This document shows positions 33,232 through 41,072 of a stretch of 64,000 bases of DNA, piece by piece. Within the stretch, counting starts at the first letter, position 1, and each line of letters begins with the position of its first letter. The translations under genes and the position numbers were made by a program. The notes beneath the pieces were generated by a model, which worked only from the letters and a program-made list of their open reading frames with translations, did no database searches and had not been told where the DNA came from. Source of the stretch: Bacillota bacterium (lineage in GTDB: Bacteria; Bacillota; Clostridia; Acetivibrionales; DTU013). The DNA is taken from positions 62,001-126,000 of the forward strand of contig JAEZCO010000087.1 of the NCBI GenBank assembly GCA_023433505.1, read 5' to 3'.

Positions 33232-33372
33232 TTATGCATCGAGCTTTTCTATCAGTTCTGTAAAAAGCTTTTCTATTATAGAATTTACATCTCTGTCTTG
33301 CTGGATTGCCAGGATTTTAATTTTTTTTAGCAATTCCTCATTTAAATTTGTAGTGAATTTTACCTTTTTCAT
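33232..33372 (-). CDS. CopG-like small DNA-binding protein (46 residues)
   Basis: Starts after GGAGGTTTTTC. VKFTTNLNEELLKKIKILAI then QQDRDVNSIIEKLFTELIEK has the beta strand, helix, turn and helix of a ribbon-helix-helix protein. It resembles CopG-type copy-control or ParD-type proteins. The gene borders the origin-like repeats and is the best candidate for a protein that binds them. Confidence 0.65.
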   Translation of the reverse strand: MKKVKFTTNLNEELLKKIKILAIQQDRDVNSIIEKLFTELIEKLDA

Positions 33373-33390
33373 TGAAAAACCTCCTCTCTT

Positions 33391-34344
33391 TTATTTTGAA
33401 GCATAAATATTGTTGATATACTCTTGATACATAGCTCTAATGTCGAGTGACAACTTATCGCATATGTCTTCTACACGTTTGTCTCCCAATAATCGTTTTT
33501 CAAATAAATCCATCATAAATTCCTCATATTCCCCAAAATCATATTTAGCCATCCGATAAATAGATGAGACCCAACGGAGGTGCAGAAACCAAGGTGAATC
33601 CGTAGCATCCATTATGTCCATATATTTAATAATCTCCCTGATAGGTATGTTATGACACATCAGCTGCCGATAAAATTCACATCCCGTATCATCATAAATA
33701 TGTAAATTATTAATTCCATCAAAAACAACCCCCAGATTCTTCAATGCTCTTAATTCCATTAACATCTGGTTAGGATAAGCCTTGGTGGTTAGATATTGTA
33801 ACCTATCATATGTTATACTTTGTAAAAGAAAATCCTCGCTTTGCAGTGTTTTCATATATTCAGTGCATCTTTCAGAGCTGTCATTTCTAATTGGAATTAT
33901 TGAGCTACTCCCAGATATTATGCAATTGTTTTTTGCAAAATCCTCTACAGCATAAAGGAAGTAATTATCATCAAAAAAGACCATGTCCGCATCTGATACA
34001 TAAAGATAAGTAGTCTTAATTTGCATTGCTGCACAGTAAAGTATAAAAGACACTCTTTGAGCTAAACAGGCTCTTTCGAAGTGACCATAGTCTCCCACTC
34101 TTATATTTTGTTCGTAATTATTGTATTTTTCTTTTATATTTGGCAGCCATGTAATAACCTTAATGCCTCTGGATTGAAGCTCTTCTTTTGTGCCGTCCGT
34201 TGATTCGTCATCAAAGTAAATTATATTTTTTCTCATGTTCGGGTTGTGCAATAAAAAACTTTCTATTGCCAGAACCGCAAAAGGCTTTATATTGTAGCCA
34301 GTAAATAGTATGGTTATATCACTTACAATCTTTTTAATATGCAT
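33391..34344 (-). CDS. GT-A type glycosyltransferase, copy 2
   Basis: A 317-residue paralogue of the protein encoded at 30655. Shared blocks include ILFTGYNIKPFAVLAIESFL, DDESTDGTKEELQSRGIKVI and LYVSDADMVFFDDN with the metal-binding DAD motif. It has an insertion after the first domain (NNYEQNIRVGDYGHFERAC) and a different C-terminal third. No ribosome site stronger than AGGAG is seen. It is separated from copy 1 by the tyrosine recombinase gene and the origin-like region, so the island duplicated the gene and later gained these, or grew by recombination between them. Confidence 0.82.
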   Translation of the reverse strand: MHIKKIVSDITILFTGYNIKPFAVLAIESFLLHNPNMRKNIIYFDDESTDGTKEELQSRGIKVITWLPNIKEKYNNYEQNIRVGDYGHFERACLAQRVSFILYCAAMQIKTTYLYVSDADMVFFDDNYFLYAVEDFAKNNCIISGSSSIIPIRNDSSERCTEYMKTLQSEDFLLQSITYDRLQYLTTKAYPNQMLMELRALKNLGVVFDGINNLHIYDDTGCEFYRQLMCHNIPIREIIKYMDIMDATDSPWFLHLRWVSSIYRMAKYDFGEYEEFMMDLFEKRLLGDKRVEDICDKLSLDIRAMYQEYINNIYASK

Positions 34345-34496
34345 GATTTTACTCCTTTTTAAAATTAATAGAAAACGGAAGAAGTTATAAACGAGTATTA
34401 AGAGTGGGATATAATAATGATGCTGAAGAGATTTGTCCTATACTTTATTATATGCGTATATACGTGTTTTCTACACCAGTTTGAAATTTATTTTGC

Positions 34497-34526
34497 AATA
34501 AAAAACGACCCCTGAACGGAGTCGCT
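34497..34526 (-). terminator. Terminator of the S-layer-type gene
   Basis: On the minus strand GCGACTCC and GGGGTCGT pair around GTTCA, followed by TTTTTTA, 11 bases after the stop. Confidence 0.7.
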
Positions 34527-34536
34527 TTGTTGTTTG

Positions 34537-36108
34537 TTAGTCTACATATGCTGTTTGGTCTACGGTTCCAACATCAATTACTTTCAATGACGAAGGAACA
34601 AGCTGAGTAAAGGCAACAAGCTTTTTATTTGCATCTGCAAAAATTATATATCTTGGATTATTCCATTCAGATGCTTTCGTTGTCCACTGGTTACTGTAGG
34701 TGGCAAATTCAGTAACAGAAATATTTGTGTTAAAAGTGCCATCATAGTTATTTTTAAACCAACTCAAGCAAGCAGCTTTTACAGCTTCAGATACGGACAT
34801 CCCAGATGGCAGACTGCTTTCTCCTAAAAATTTTGTTTTTTCAGCTAAATCGGGATATTTTGCTTTATTTATTACATATCTGTAGTATGGGGTAGGATTT
34901 TGGAAATCCGCCGCCTTAGCCGTAGATACTACTTTGCCAGTCTTTCTACTCACAAATGTCCAGTTGACTTTGGCTTTCTCGATGCTTATGATTGCATCAG
35001 AAGGGAGTTCAATCGGTGCTCCGAAAGCCTGTTCAAAGCTTGCATTTGCTGCTGCGATAAATGTAGCTGCATCGACATTGACAAGTGCAAGTTCAATATA
35101 ACCTTTTGCAATAGCGTCACGGGCGATTGCAATTCCAGCCGCCATCATATTGCCTTTATCATCATAAACTGTAACAACAATCTTAGCATCTTGTCCAAAC
35201 TTGGGGTATTGGCTAAGCGGAGCCCAGTTTGCAGTTAAGTATTCAATTATTTGAGCATCTTTGTTGGGGTTCATCATAACCTGATAGTCGTCTTTGCTGT
35301 AAACATTAGCATAATCGCCTAACTTGACTTCATTTCCTGCCCAATTGAAAAGAGCATACTTAGCCCCAGGAATAGCACTTATTGCGTCTGCTCCATAGAT
35401 AGTCCAGTTGTCTTTTGCATCTTTTTTCAGGGCAACCTTTACCATTTTATACGTCTGAGTAGGAGTTGATGCAACAAATCCATACTTTGCAGCAGTTGTA
35501 GCGTTAATAGCTCCACTGTTAATCAAATATTGTGCGCTGGTAATGTTATCAGGCTTTTTTGTAGCACTAAGAACACTGTAAATAATATCAACGCTATTGC
35601 CACGGGAAAAGTTTTTTGCCCCTGTCTTGTACTTGTCTACGGGGATAAGCTTAAGTGTTTCGGCTTTCTTAAGTACTGTTTTTGAAGTAAAATCACCATC
35701 AGCCTTGTCACTGTATCCGAGCGACTTTAACATAAAAATGAGGAACTGTTCGGGTGGAACAGCGTTATTACTACCAAAGGTGGTTTTTGTTATTCCGCTG
35801 GTGTAACCCTTAGCATAAGCATAGGCAATGTACTTGGAAGCCCAAGCTGGAACGTCCTTAAAAGGATTTTTATAAGTGCATTTTTGTGCTTCGGCATCTT
35901 TACCGAGTAGCCGCAAGTAAATCACTACAGCCTCTACCTTTGTAAGATTCTTAGTTAAGTCAAAGTTCGATATTCCTGATAAAATACCGAGGTCTTTCAA
36001 AGCATTTGTTTTATCACTCTGTGTGTTTGGTGTTGCGGCAAACGATGCCGTTACCAAACTTAAAACGATAGATAGGATGAGAAAAAAAGTTATTATCCTC
36101 TTATACAT
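34537..36108 (-). CDS. S-layer homology domain protein
   Basis: A 523-residue secreted protein. A signal peptide (ITFFLILSIVLSLVTASFA, cleavage about residue 25) is followed by two or three SLH-like repeats in the first 190 residues (LTKVEAVVIYLRLLG, NPFKDVPAWASKYIAYAYAK, GYTSGITKTTFGSNNAVPPE). These bind pyruvylated cell-wall polysaccharide and anchor the protein to the surface. The remaining 300 residues, with many lysines, aromatic residues and repeats of helix-strand pattern, are unassigned. The start follows AGGAGGTTC. It sits beside two glycosyltransferases, and may be their acceptor (inference). Confidence 0.82.
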   Translation of the reverse strand: MYKRIITFFLILSIVLSLVTASFAATPNTQSDKTNALKDLGILSGISNFDLTKNLTKVEAVVIYLRLLGKDAEAQKCTYKNPFKDVPAWASKYIAYAYAKGYTSGITKTTFGSNNAVPPEQFLIFMLKSLGYSDKADGDFTSKTVLKKAETLKLIPVDKYKTGAKNFSRGNSVDIIYSVLSATKKPDNITSAQYLINSGAINATTAAKYGFVASTPTQTYKMVKVALKKDAKDNWTIYGADAISAIPGAKYALFNWAGNEVKLGDYANVYSKDDYQVMMNPNKDAQIIEYLTANWAPLSQYPKFGQDAKIVVTVYDDKGNMMAAGIAIARDAIAKGYIELALVNVDAATFIAAANASFEQAFGAPIELPSDAIISIEKAKVNWTFVSRKTGKVVSTAKAADFQNPTPYYRYVINKAKYPDLAEKTKFLGESSLPSGMSVSEAVKAACLSWFKNNYDGTFNTNISVTEFATYSNQWTTKASEWNNPRYIIFADANKKLVAFTQLVPSSLKVIDVGTVDQTAYVD

Positions 36109-36430
36109 ATAAAATGAACCTCCTAAAAGTATTGTAATCTATTATGTTGCAATTCGGTTTTTTTGTTAAATTGCTGAATAAGCATATGTACGCATACTCA
36201 ATTAATGCACTTTCCTTCGGATTCTTGGGTATGTATTCTTTGATATTAAATTTATCCATAAGCCCCACCTTACATTATAATTTTTTGTCATCCATATTTT
36301 TATTTCCACAGAAGTATAAATTTCCCTTTAAATTTATAAAATTTTACATATTTTAAATGAAACCATTTTTACATTTTTAACAAAAGGGATATGAGGTGCG
36401 TCTTGGAATTATATAGTATAAAAATAGCCT
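36109..36430. other. AT-rich gap upstream of the S-layer gene
   Basis: Nothing beyond leader and promoter-type AT-rich sequence can be supported here. The only frame in the plus direction (70 codons) has no ribosome site. Confidence 0.5.
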
Positions 36431-36540
36431 AAAATTTACAGGAATTTTAAGTAAAAAGGGAATCTATTGTACGTTACGGGAATTTCAAAGTAAAAAGGGA
36501 TACTAATGTACGTATGGGAAATCATTGTTCGTTTCAGGAA
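36431..36540 (+). repeat. Dispersed AATGTACGTTACGGGAAT repeat, cluster A
   Basis: Four units in tandem, all in the plus orientation. The consensus is GGGAATYTAATGTACGTTAC, then RGGAATTTTAAAGTAAAAAG. It is found only in intergenic DNA of the island (clusters B 37306, C 40275, D 40798). The function is unknown; possibly a binding site for an element-encoded protein. Confidence 0.6.
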
Positions 36541-36549
36541 AAAGACAAC

Positions 36550-36582
36550 AAAAAAAGAGCCGCAATGAGCTCTCTTTTTGAA
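36550..36582 (-). terminator. Terminator after hypothetical gene 36599
   Basis: On the minus strand AGAGC and GCTCT close an 8-base loop and are followed by six T, 17 bases after the stop. Confidence 0.65.
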
Positions 36583-36598
36583 CCTGAAACTTATCTGG

Positions 36599-37183
36599 TT
36601 ATATGCCGAGAAGAATTTCTTTTTCAATATTTTTTAAATTTAAACCAAAGATACGTTTTATAAAGAGCCCTTCCAGTTTACCAAGAAGGCTGCGACTATA
36701 AATAATAGATTCAAAGATACAAATACAAATACTTGCTGCTTTTTCTTCTGCATCTGAGGTTATATCGGAACCAGAAATTGATGCTCGAATATCCGCCAAT
36801 TCATTTTTAAGGTCACGGGTTCTGCACTTTTTGCATTCCGTGATTTCCTGATTAAATCCATTGGGCACTTTATTTCTTCCGTTCAATATCATGATTCCTA
36901 AATTGTATTCTTCTTCAGCGACAAAGCGTGTAAAAATTTCTTTTGTTTCTTTAAGCAAATCAATATGTACGAAAGAGTCCTTGTCTCCAACCATGAGTGA
37001 ATCTTTAAATTCAGGTTTTTTTAAAACAAAGCTCTTAAGTTCAGTCAATAGAACCTTGTAATATACTCCCACTTCACAATGAGTAAGAAACGCTCTCAGA
37101 TTAAGAGATGCGTCTGGAAACAGTTCACCGACCAGAATAATTTGCTTAATTTCCTTGTATGTTTCTGCAGAAATTTTTCCCAT
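36599..37183 (-). CDS. Hypothetical helical protein
   Basis: A 194-residue soluble protein starting after AAGGAGGAACATT. It is predicted mostly alpha-helical (LNLRAFLTHCEVGVYYKVLL, FARFVAEEEYNLGIMILNG-like). The centre has EITECKKCRTRDLKNELADI with a Cys pair; the C-terminus is ICIFESIIYSRSLLGKLEGL. No family recognised. It lies alone between two clusters of the dispersed repeat, with its own terminator, next to the restriction-modification genes. Confidence 0.6.
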   Translation of the reverse strand: MGKISAETYKEIKQIILVGELFPDASLNLRAFLTHCEVGVYYKVLLTELKSFVLKKPEFKDSLMVGDKDSFVHIDLLKETKEIFTRFVAEEEYNLGIMILNGRNKVPNGFNQEITECKKCRTRDLKNELADIRASISGSDITSDAEEKAASICICIFESIIYSRSLLGKLEGLFIKRIFGLNLKNIEKEILLGI

Positions 37184-37305
37184 AATGTTCCTCCTTTAAA
37201 ATATAAGCACCGAAAGCAGAAAGCTCCCAATCGCTAACTTAAAAAATGTTTATAATTAAAAATATATGGATATTTTTATTGTATATGGATAGAGCAATTT
37301 TGTTA

Positions 37306-37392
37306 AATTCTAATGTACGTTTCAGAAATCTAATGTATGCTATGGAAAATTAATGTTCTTTACAGGAATTTATAAAGTGAAAAAGGGAATTG
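37306..37392 (+). repeat. Dispersed repeat, cluster B
   Basis: Three units (TAATGTACGTTTCAGAAA, TAATGTATGCTATGGAAA, TAATGTTCTTTACAGGAA) followed by AAAAAGGGAAT, all in plus orientation. Confidence 0.55.
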
Positions 37393-37398
37393 TAGGAA

Positions 37399-37450
37399 AG
37401 TAAAAAGCCGAAGGAACACCATCTCTTCGGCTTTCTTGGTGAATACTAAT
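37399..37450. repeat. Duplicated terminator block, copy 1
   Basis: AAGTAAAAAGCCGAAGGAAC, then a hairpin with CTTCGGCTTTC and TTGGTGAATACT, recurs almost unchanged at 40405-40462. The hairpin (AAAGCCGAAG/CTTCGGCTTT) has T on both sides and probably works as a bidirectional terminator. Both copies directly follow a cluster of the dispersed repeat. Confidence 0.6.
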
Positions 37451-37502
37451 CTTATTGCAAAATTAAAAGCTGTTAAATAAACAAGATAACTTTATGACGA
37501 AC

Positions 37503-37537
37503 AAAAAAGAAAGAGGTGCATGTTAGGATGCACCTCA
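37503..37537 (-). terminator. Terminator of the vsr gene
   Basis: On the minus strand GAGGTGCAT and ATGCACCTC form a perfect stem followed by TTTCTTTTTT, 9 bases after the vsr stop. Confidence 0.75.
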
Positions 37538-37545
37538 CGAGAGTT

Positions 37546-37968
37546 TTATTGGAGATTCAATTTTATTTCACTCACAAGAATGTTCATTGTTTCTTCAAAT
37601 CTTGTTTTAATCTGACACTCCCAGATTATTATCACTTTCCATCCTATCTCTTTGAGAGCATAAATATTCCTTTTGTCTCTTTCAATATTCTTTTCAATTT
37701 TCTCATTCCAATATTCAACCCTACTTTTAGGGATGTGCGAATATCTACATACACCATGACCATGCCAGAAACACCCATGTATAAATATGGCAACTTTATA
37801 TTTCGGAAGGATAATATCTGGTTTGCCAATAAACCTTTTATCATTAATCCGATATCGAAACCCCTTAGAGTATAACCATTTACGCACATGTATTTCTATA
37901 GAAGTATTCTTGCTTCGTATTTTGGACATATTTTTACTTCTGCGTTCTTTAGATATCTTATCTACCAT
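37546..37968 (-). CDS. vsr: Very short patch repair endonuclease Vsr
   Basis: A 140-residue mismatch endonuclease. MSKIRSKNTSIEIHVRKWLY then GFRYRINDKRFIGKPDIILP and IFIHGCFWHGHGVCRY match the Vsr family, including the catalytic Asp of GKPDI and the zinc-binding Cys/His set. It repairs T-G mismatches that arise when 5-methylcytosine deaminates, and is normally encoded beside C5 methyltransferases, as here. The stop of the nuclease gene at 37971 is 3 bases away, so the three genes form an operon. Confidence 0.92.
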   Translation of the reverse strand: MVDKISKERRSKNMSKIRSKNTSIEIHVRKWLYSKGFRYRINDKRFIGKPDIILPKYKVAIFIHGCFWHGHGVCRYSHIPKSRVEYWNEKIEKNIERDKRNIYALKEIGWKVIIIWECQIKTRFEETMNILVSEIKLNLQ

Positions 37969-37970
37969 AT

Positions 37971-39044
37971 TTATGCAACAACTGGTTCCATAAAAGAATC
38001 CAAAAACTCTTCCGTAACCCCTCGAATTTGTCTACGTTGGCAAAGTGCATATAACTCCTCTACTGCAGAGTATGAAAAGAATTTAGTGTTTAATTGCCTA
38101 AACATTGGTTTATTGGCTTCCTCTACAACTTTATTTCTATCTGAATCTGCAGCCACAATTACATAGCGTGTTTGGAAAGGGGGAAGAGCATCATATAAGT
38201 TCTTCATTCTTGTCAATCCACTGGTAACACCAGTTGTATGTTCAACCTCAAGTACAGCTGGCATTAATCTTCCATTTTTAAACCAGATTACATCAATAAA
38301 ATTGGCTGCTCTTTCAGCATTATCAAAAGCAGAAATTAGTCTTTCATCCTGCAGTGATTGTACAATTCCTTCCATCTCGCCCAGGCGCTGTCTCTGATAT
38401 ATTATACCCCTGTCATTTTGTGCCACCCAGGTTCGGAAGTTTAACTGCCTCCCAATCATACACAAAGCAATTTGTATTTGGGCATGCCTACGCTTTATTT
38501 CTATATCTATTTCTGGTGTACCTGTTGCGTCTGGAAGAACTAAAGAATCATAAAAAACCTCAATGTTTGGAATTTCACTGATTACAATATCAGTTTCAGC
38601 CTCCGTAAGGACACCAAGTTGGTGAGGTGAGTTAGGCATCCACATGAGGTGCTTATGCCCATGTTTGATTGCACTATTGGCACCGATACTTTCTATTCTT
38701 CCAGGATAGCAAAAATAGAACAAAGGGGTATGTGCTATGAGGCTTTCTAATACGGACCTCGTATTATAAGAGCCACCTAAAACCCTATCAAAATTAACTG
38801 GCTGGTTCTCTCTAAATGCATTTGCAACACGCCATATCATTTGAGAAGATATCGATTCATCAATAGCAGTTTCAGAAGTTTCGCCTTCAGAAGGATTGTA
38901 TCTTTTTATTGTAATAGGTCCCTCTGGCATTTCCACATGCCTTATTTCAATAACACCTTTTGTACGTGGATTAATATAATTGTAAACCCTGTTTTTTGGT
39001 AACTGGTTAATCGCATGAATAATATTTGCAGCTGTTAATACCAT
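37971..39044 (-). CDS. Putative type II restriction endonuclease
   Basis: A 357-residue protein. The segment VIWFKNGRLMPAVLEVEHTT (about 260-280) has the D/E-x(n)-ExxH arrangement of a PD-(D/E)XK-type nuclease. FRTWVAQNDRGIIYQ and FIDVIWFKNG lie before it, and YDALPPFQTRYVIVAADSDR follows. I know similar proteins only as companions of cytosine methyltransferases, so it is probably the cognate restriction enzyme; the site is unknown. ATG 39044 is chosen (site GGAGGGG, 7 bases). The start overlaps the methyltransferase gene by 38 bases, implying coupled expression after the protective enzyme. Confidence 0.7.
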   Translation of the reverse strand: MVLTAANIIHAINQLPKNRVYNYINPRTKGVIEIRHVEMPEGPITIKRYNPSEGETSETAIDESISSQMIWRVANAFRENQPVNFDRVLGGSYNTRSVLESLIAHTPLFYFCYPGRIESIGANSAIKHGHKHLMWMPNSPHQLGVLTEAETDIVISEIPNIEVFYDSLVLPDATGTPEIDIEIKRRHAQIQIALCMIGRQLNFRTWVAQNDRGIIYQRQRLGEMEGIVQSLQDERLISAFDNAERAANFIDVIWFKNGRLMPAVLEVEHTTGVTSGLTRMKNLYDALPPFQTRYVIVAADSDRNKVVEEANKPMFRQLNTKFFSYSAVEELYALCQRRQIRGVTEEFLDSFMEPVVA

Positions 39045-40173
39045 TATTTTCCCCTCCAATGAAATTTAATATAGTCTTTGCTAAACCCTTGGCAGCAACA
39101 TAGGGTACACCATTGCCAACAGTTTTAAATTTATCAGTTAATGTCATGTTTGGTGGCAGTGTGAACTCTATAGGTAGCGATTGAATAGCAAGTGCTTCTG
39201 CCGCTGATATCCTACGAGCCTTATAAGGATGCAAATGAACTTCATTATTACCGTAGGCTGCTGTAGGAGAATATCTCCAACGATGCAATCGCTTGTAGGA
39301 TTTCTTACTGTCATCGCCTTCGTAAACTTTTAACATTTTAGCAAGCCCTGCTTTGGGCTGAAAAAAGTCCTTTGCATTAGGATGATTTAAAACTTGATTC
39401 TTTCTAAACCAGAATTCAACTGTCAATTCTTCAGGTATATTATCTGGACACTCAGATACTGAGTTCTCTGAAAAAGCATGTGATTCTGGCCAAGATTTAT
39501 TCATTAAGTCTTCTTTACTATATTTGATTTCTGACATCCATGGGAAGTTTTCTAATACAAATTGCCTATCTTCGATATTGTATCCTAACTGTTTTAGAAA
39601 GTCATTCTTAAAGCCTACAAAAATAATGCGCTCTCTGTCTTGTGGTGCACCATATTCAATAGCATTAATAAGACGCTCTGAAGTTATGTATCCATTATCA
39701 TGAACCCGCTTTTTGAGTTCATCAAAAAATTCTCGATGAATCTTAGTACGCCAAAGCCCTTTAACATTCTCAAACAAAAAGAAATCAGGTTCCTGTTGGC
39801 ATATTAAATCTATGTAGGTAGAAGAGAGCTTACCATTTTCTCCATCCCGTCCACGGTTTTTTCCTCCAACGCTGAAATCAGGACAAGGTGGTCCTCCGAT
39901 AAAACCAATAATCTTTTTTTGGTTCCTTAATGCGTTTATTTTCTGTTCGAATTCTTCATGCTTATTATTAAGTAAATCAACGATATCTCCATTATAATAT
40001 CCATATTCTGGCTCTTCGATATTCATCTGCTTCCTTGAGTATCGGTAAGCATCTAAAAATGGTTTATAGAATTCATTAACAAATGCAACATCAAACCCTG
40101 TTTTTTCAAACCCCAAATCCAGAAAACCTGCACCTGCAAAGAATGAAAATATCTTTACGTCGTTTATATTCAT
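39007..40173 (-). CDS. DNA (cytosine-5-)-methyltransferase
   Basis: A 388-residue C5 methyltransferase. Motif I is FSFFAGAGFLDLGFEKTGFD, motif IV with the catalytic Cys is FIGGPPCPDFSVGGKNRGRD, motif VI is FFLFENVKGLW, motif VIII is in YGAPQDRERIIFVGF, and motifs IX-X are ARRISAAEALAIQSLP and TVGNGVPYVAAKGLA. The target-recognition domain (about 220-300) is short. It protects host DNA from the adjacent nuclease. The start follows GAAGAGGAAGGGTTTAATC. With the nuclease and Vsr genes it makes a complete restriction-modification-repair operon that would also stabilise the island. Confidence 0.93.
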   Translation of the reverse strand: MNINDVKIFSFFAGAGFLDLGFEKTGFDVAFVNEFYKPFLDAYRYSRKQMNIEEPEYGYYNGDIVDLLNNKHEEFEQKINALRNQKKIIGFIGGPPCPDFSVGGKNRGRDGENGKLSSTYIDLICQQEPDFFLFENVKGLWRTKIHREFFDELKKRVHDNGYITSERLINAIEYGAPQDRERIIFVGFKNDFLKQLGYNIEDRQFVLENFPWMSEIKYSKEDLMNKSWPESHAFSENSVSECPDNIPEELTVEFWFRKNQVLNHPNAKDFFQPKAGLAKMLKVYEGDDSKKSYKRLHRWRYSPTAAYGNNEVHLHPYKARRISAAEALAIQSLPIEFTLPPNMTLTDKFKTVGNGVPYVAAKGLAKTILNFIGGENNGINSCKYYSCD

Positions 40174-40274
40174 GATTAAACCCTTCCTCTTCAGTATATT
40201 CTATATACTACCATTTTCAGCGTAAAAAGAAAATAAGTAGCCTGAATTATATATAAGTTAAAAAGCTATACTCA

Positions 40275-40365
40275 AAAGGGAATTTAATGTGTATTACAGG
40301 AATTTTAAGATTAAAAAGGGAATTTGATGTACGTTTCGGGAACTCTATGTGCATTACAGGAATAT
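40275..40365 (+). repeat. Dispersed repeat, cluster C
   Basis: Four units: AATTTAATGTGTATTACAGG, AATTTTAAGATTAAAAAGGG, AATTTGATGTACGTTTCGGG, AACTCTATGTGCATTACAGG, same orientation as clusters A, B and D. It separates the methyltransferase promoter from a terminator. Confidence 0.6.
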
Positions 40366-40404
40366 GAACTCCCTCTCAATTGGGTATAAATGCTGTATGT
40401 TTTG

Positions 40405-40462
40405 AAAAAGAAAGTGAAAAGCCGAAGGAACCGCCATCCCTTCGGCTTTCTTGGTGAATGCT
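40405..40462. repeat. Duplicated terminator block, copy 2
   Basis: Near-identical to 37399-37450 (AAAGCCGAAGGAACCGCCAT, CTTCGGCTTTCTTGGTGAAT). It acts as the terminator of the 75-residue protein gene that ends at 40505. Confidence 0.6.
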
Positions 40463-40504
40463 ATGTGCAAAAGATTATCTTTATTATACCAAAAAAACAT
40501 TTTT

Positions 40505-40732
40505 TTAAAAGATATTTTTGAGCTTATAATATATTTCATTATGATAGGTATGGTAAACAGCATCGTTCTCTTTACACCTTCCCAACTCGCGGGTAGCTTC
40601 AATATCGGACTGTATTTTTCCAACAACTTCCATATCGTCAATGAATTCTTTATCGCCTTCAGTGTGTCTTTCTAAAACTTTGAGTTTTAGCCACTGATGT
40701 GGATAAGCCTGTCTAATTTCTTCCCATTTCAT
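40505..40732 (-). CDS. Small conserved-looking protein (75 residues)
   Basis: MKWEEIRQAYPHQWLKLKVL then ERHTEGDKEFIDDMEVVGKI, compact and without membrane segments. The opening WEEIRQAYPHQWL resembles small proteins that occur beside toxin or nuclease genes in clostridia, but I cannot assign a function. There is no strong ribosome site (weak AAAATATGAAATG). The terminator copy at 40405 follows the gene, and a DnaA-box-like TGTGGATAA lies within it by chance. Confidence 0.6.
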   Translation of the reverse strand: MKWEEIRQAYPHQWLKLKVLERHTEGDKEFIDDMEVVGKIQSDIEATRELGRCKENDAVYHTYHNEIYYKLKNIF

Positions 40733-40797
40733 ATTTTATCACCAACCTTATTATATCACTAAATTTGTTAAATTTGTGAATGGCTAAAATAATAAAA

Positions 40798-40868
40798 AAC
40801 GGAATCTAATGTACATTACAGGAATTTTAGAGTAAAAACGAAATCAAATATACGTTACTGGAATATCT
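40798..40868 (+). repeat. Dispersed repeat, cluster D
   Basis: Two units: GGAATCTAATGTACATTACA, GGAATTTTAGAGTAAAAACG and AAATCAAATATACGTTACTG. Located between the divergent 40732 and 41073 genes. The rest of this 340-base gap contains an inverted TTTGAGAC-type hairpin at about 40940-40975 (CGTCTC..GAGAC), no gene. Confidence 0.55.
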
Positions 40869-41072
40869 TTATGCCCAAAAGGCATGGCTTTTAAACTCTT
40901 TAAAATTATGTTTCAAAATTATAAATCGTTATTATTGAAACGTCTCGTAAACAAATTAACAATTTGAGACATTTTTTCTACCATCAAAAACACATTCCAA
41001 TTTCTTGTAAGGCATAAATTGGAATGATATAATCAATTCAACCGAAATATTTTGCGAAATGAGGTAGATTAA

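Noticed and set aside
40690..40710. TGTGGATAA DnaA-like box in the 75-residue protein gene
   Set aside because: Isolated, inside a coding region, with no accompanying repeats.
36431..40868. Dispersed repeat considered as a CRISPR array
   Set aside because: Units vary in sequence and spacing, lie in four separate clusters and have no unique spacers of constant length.
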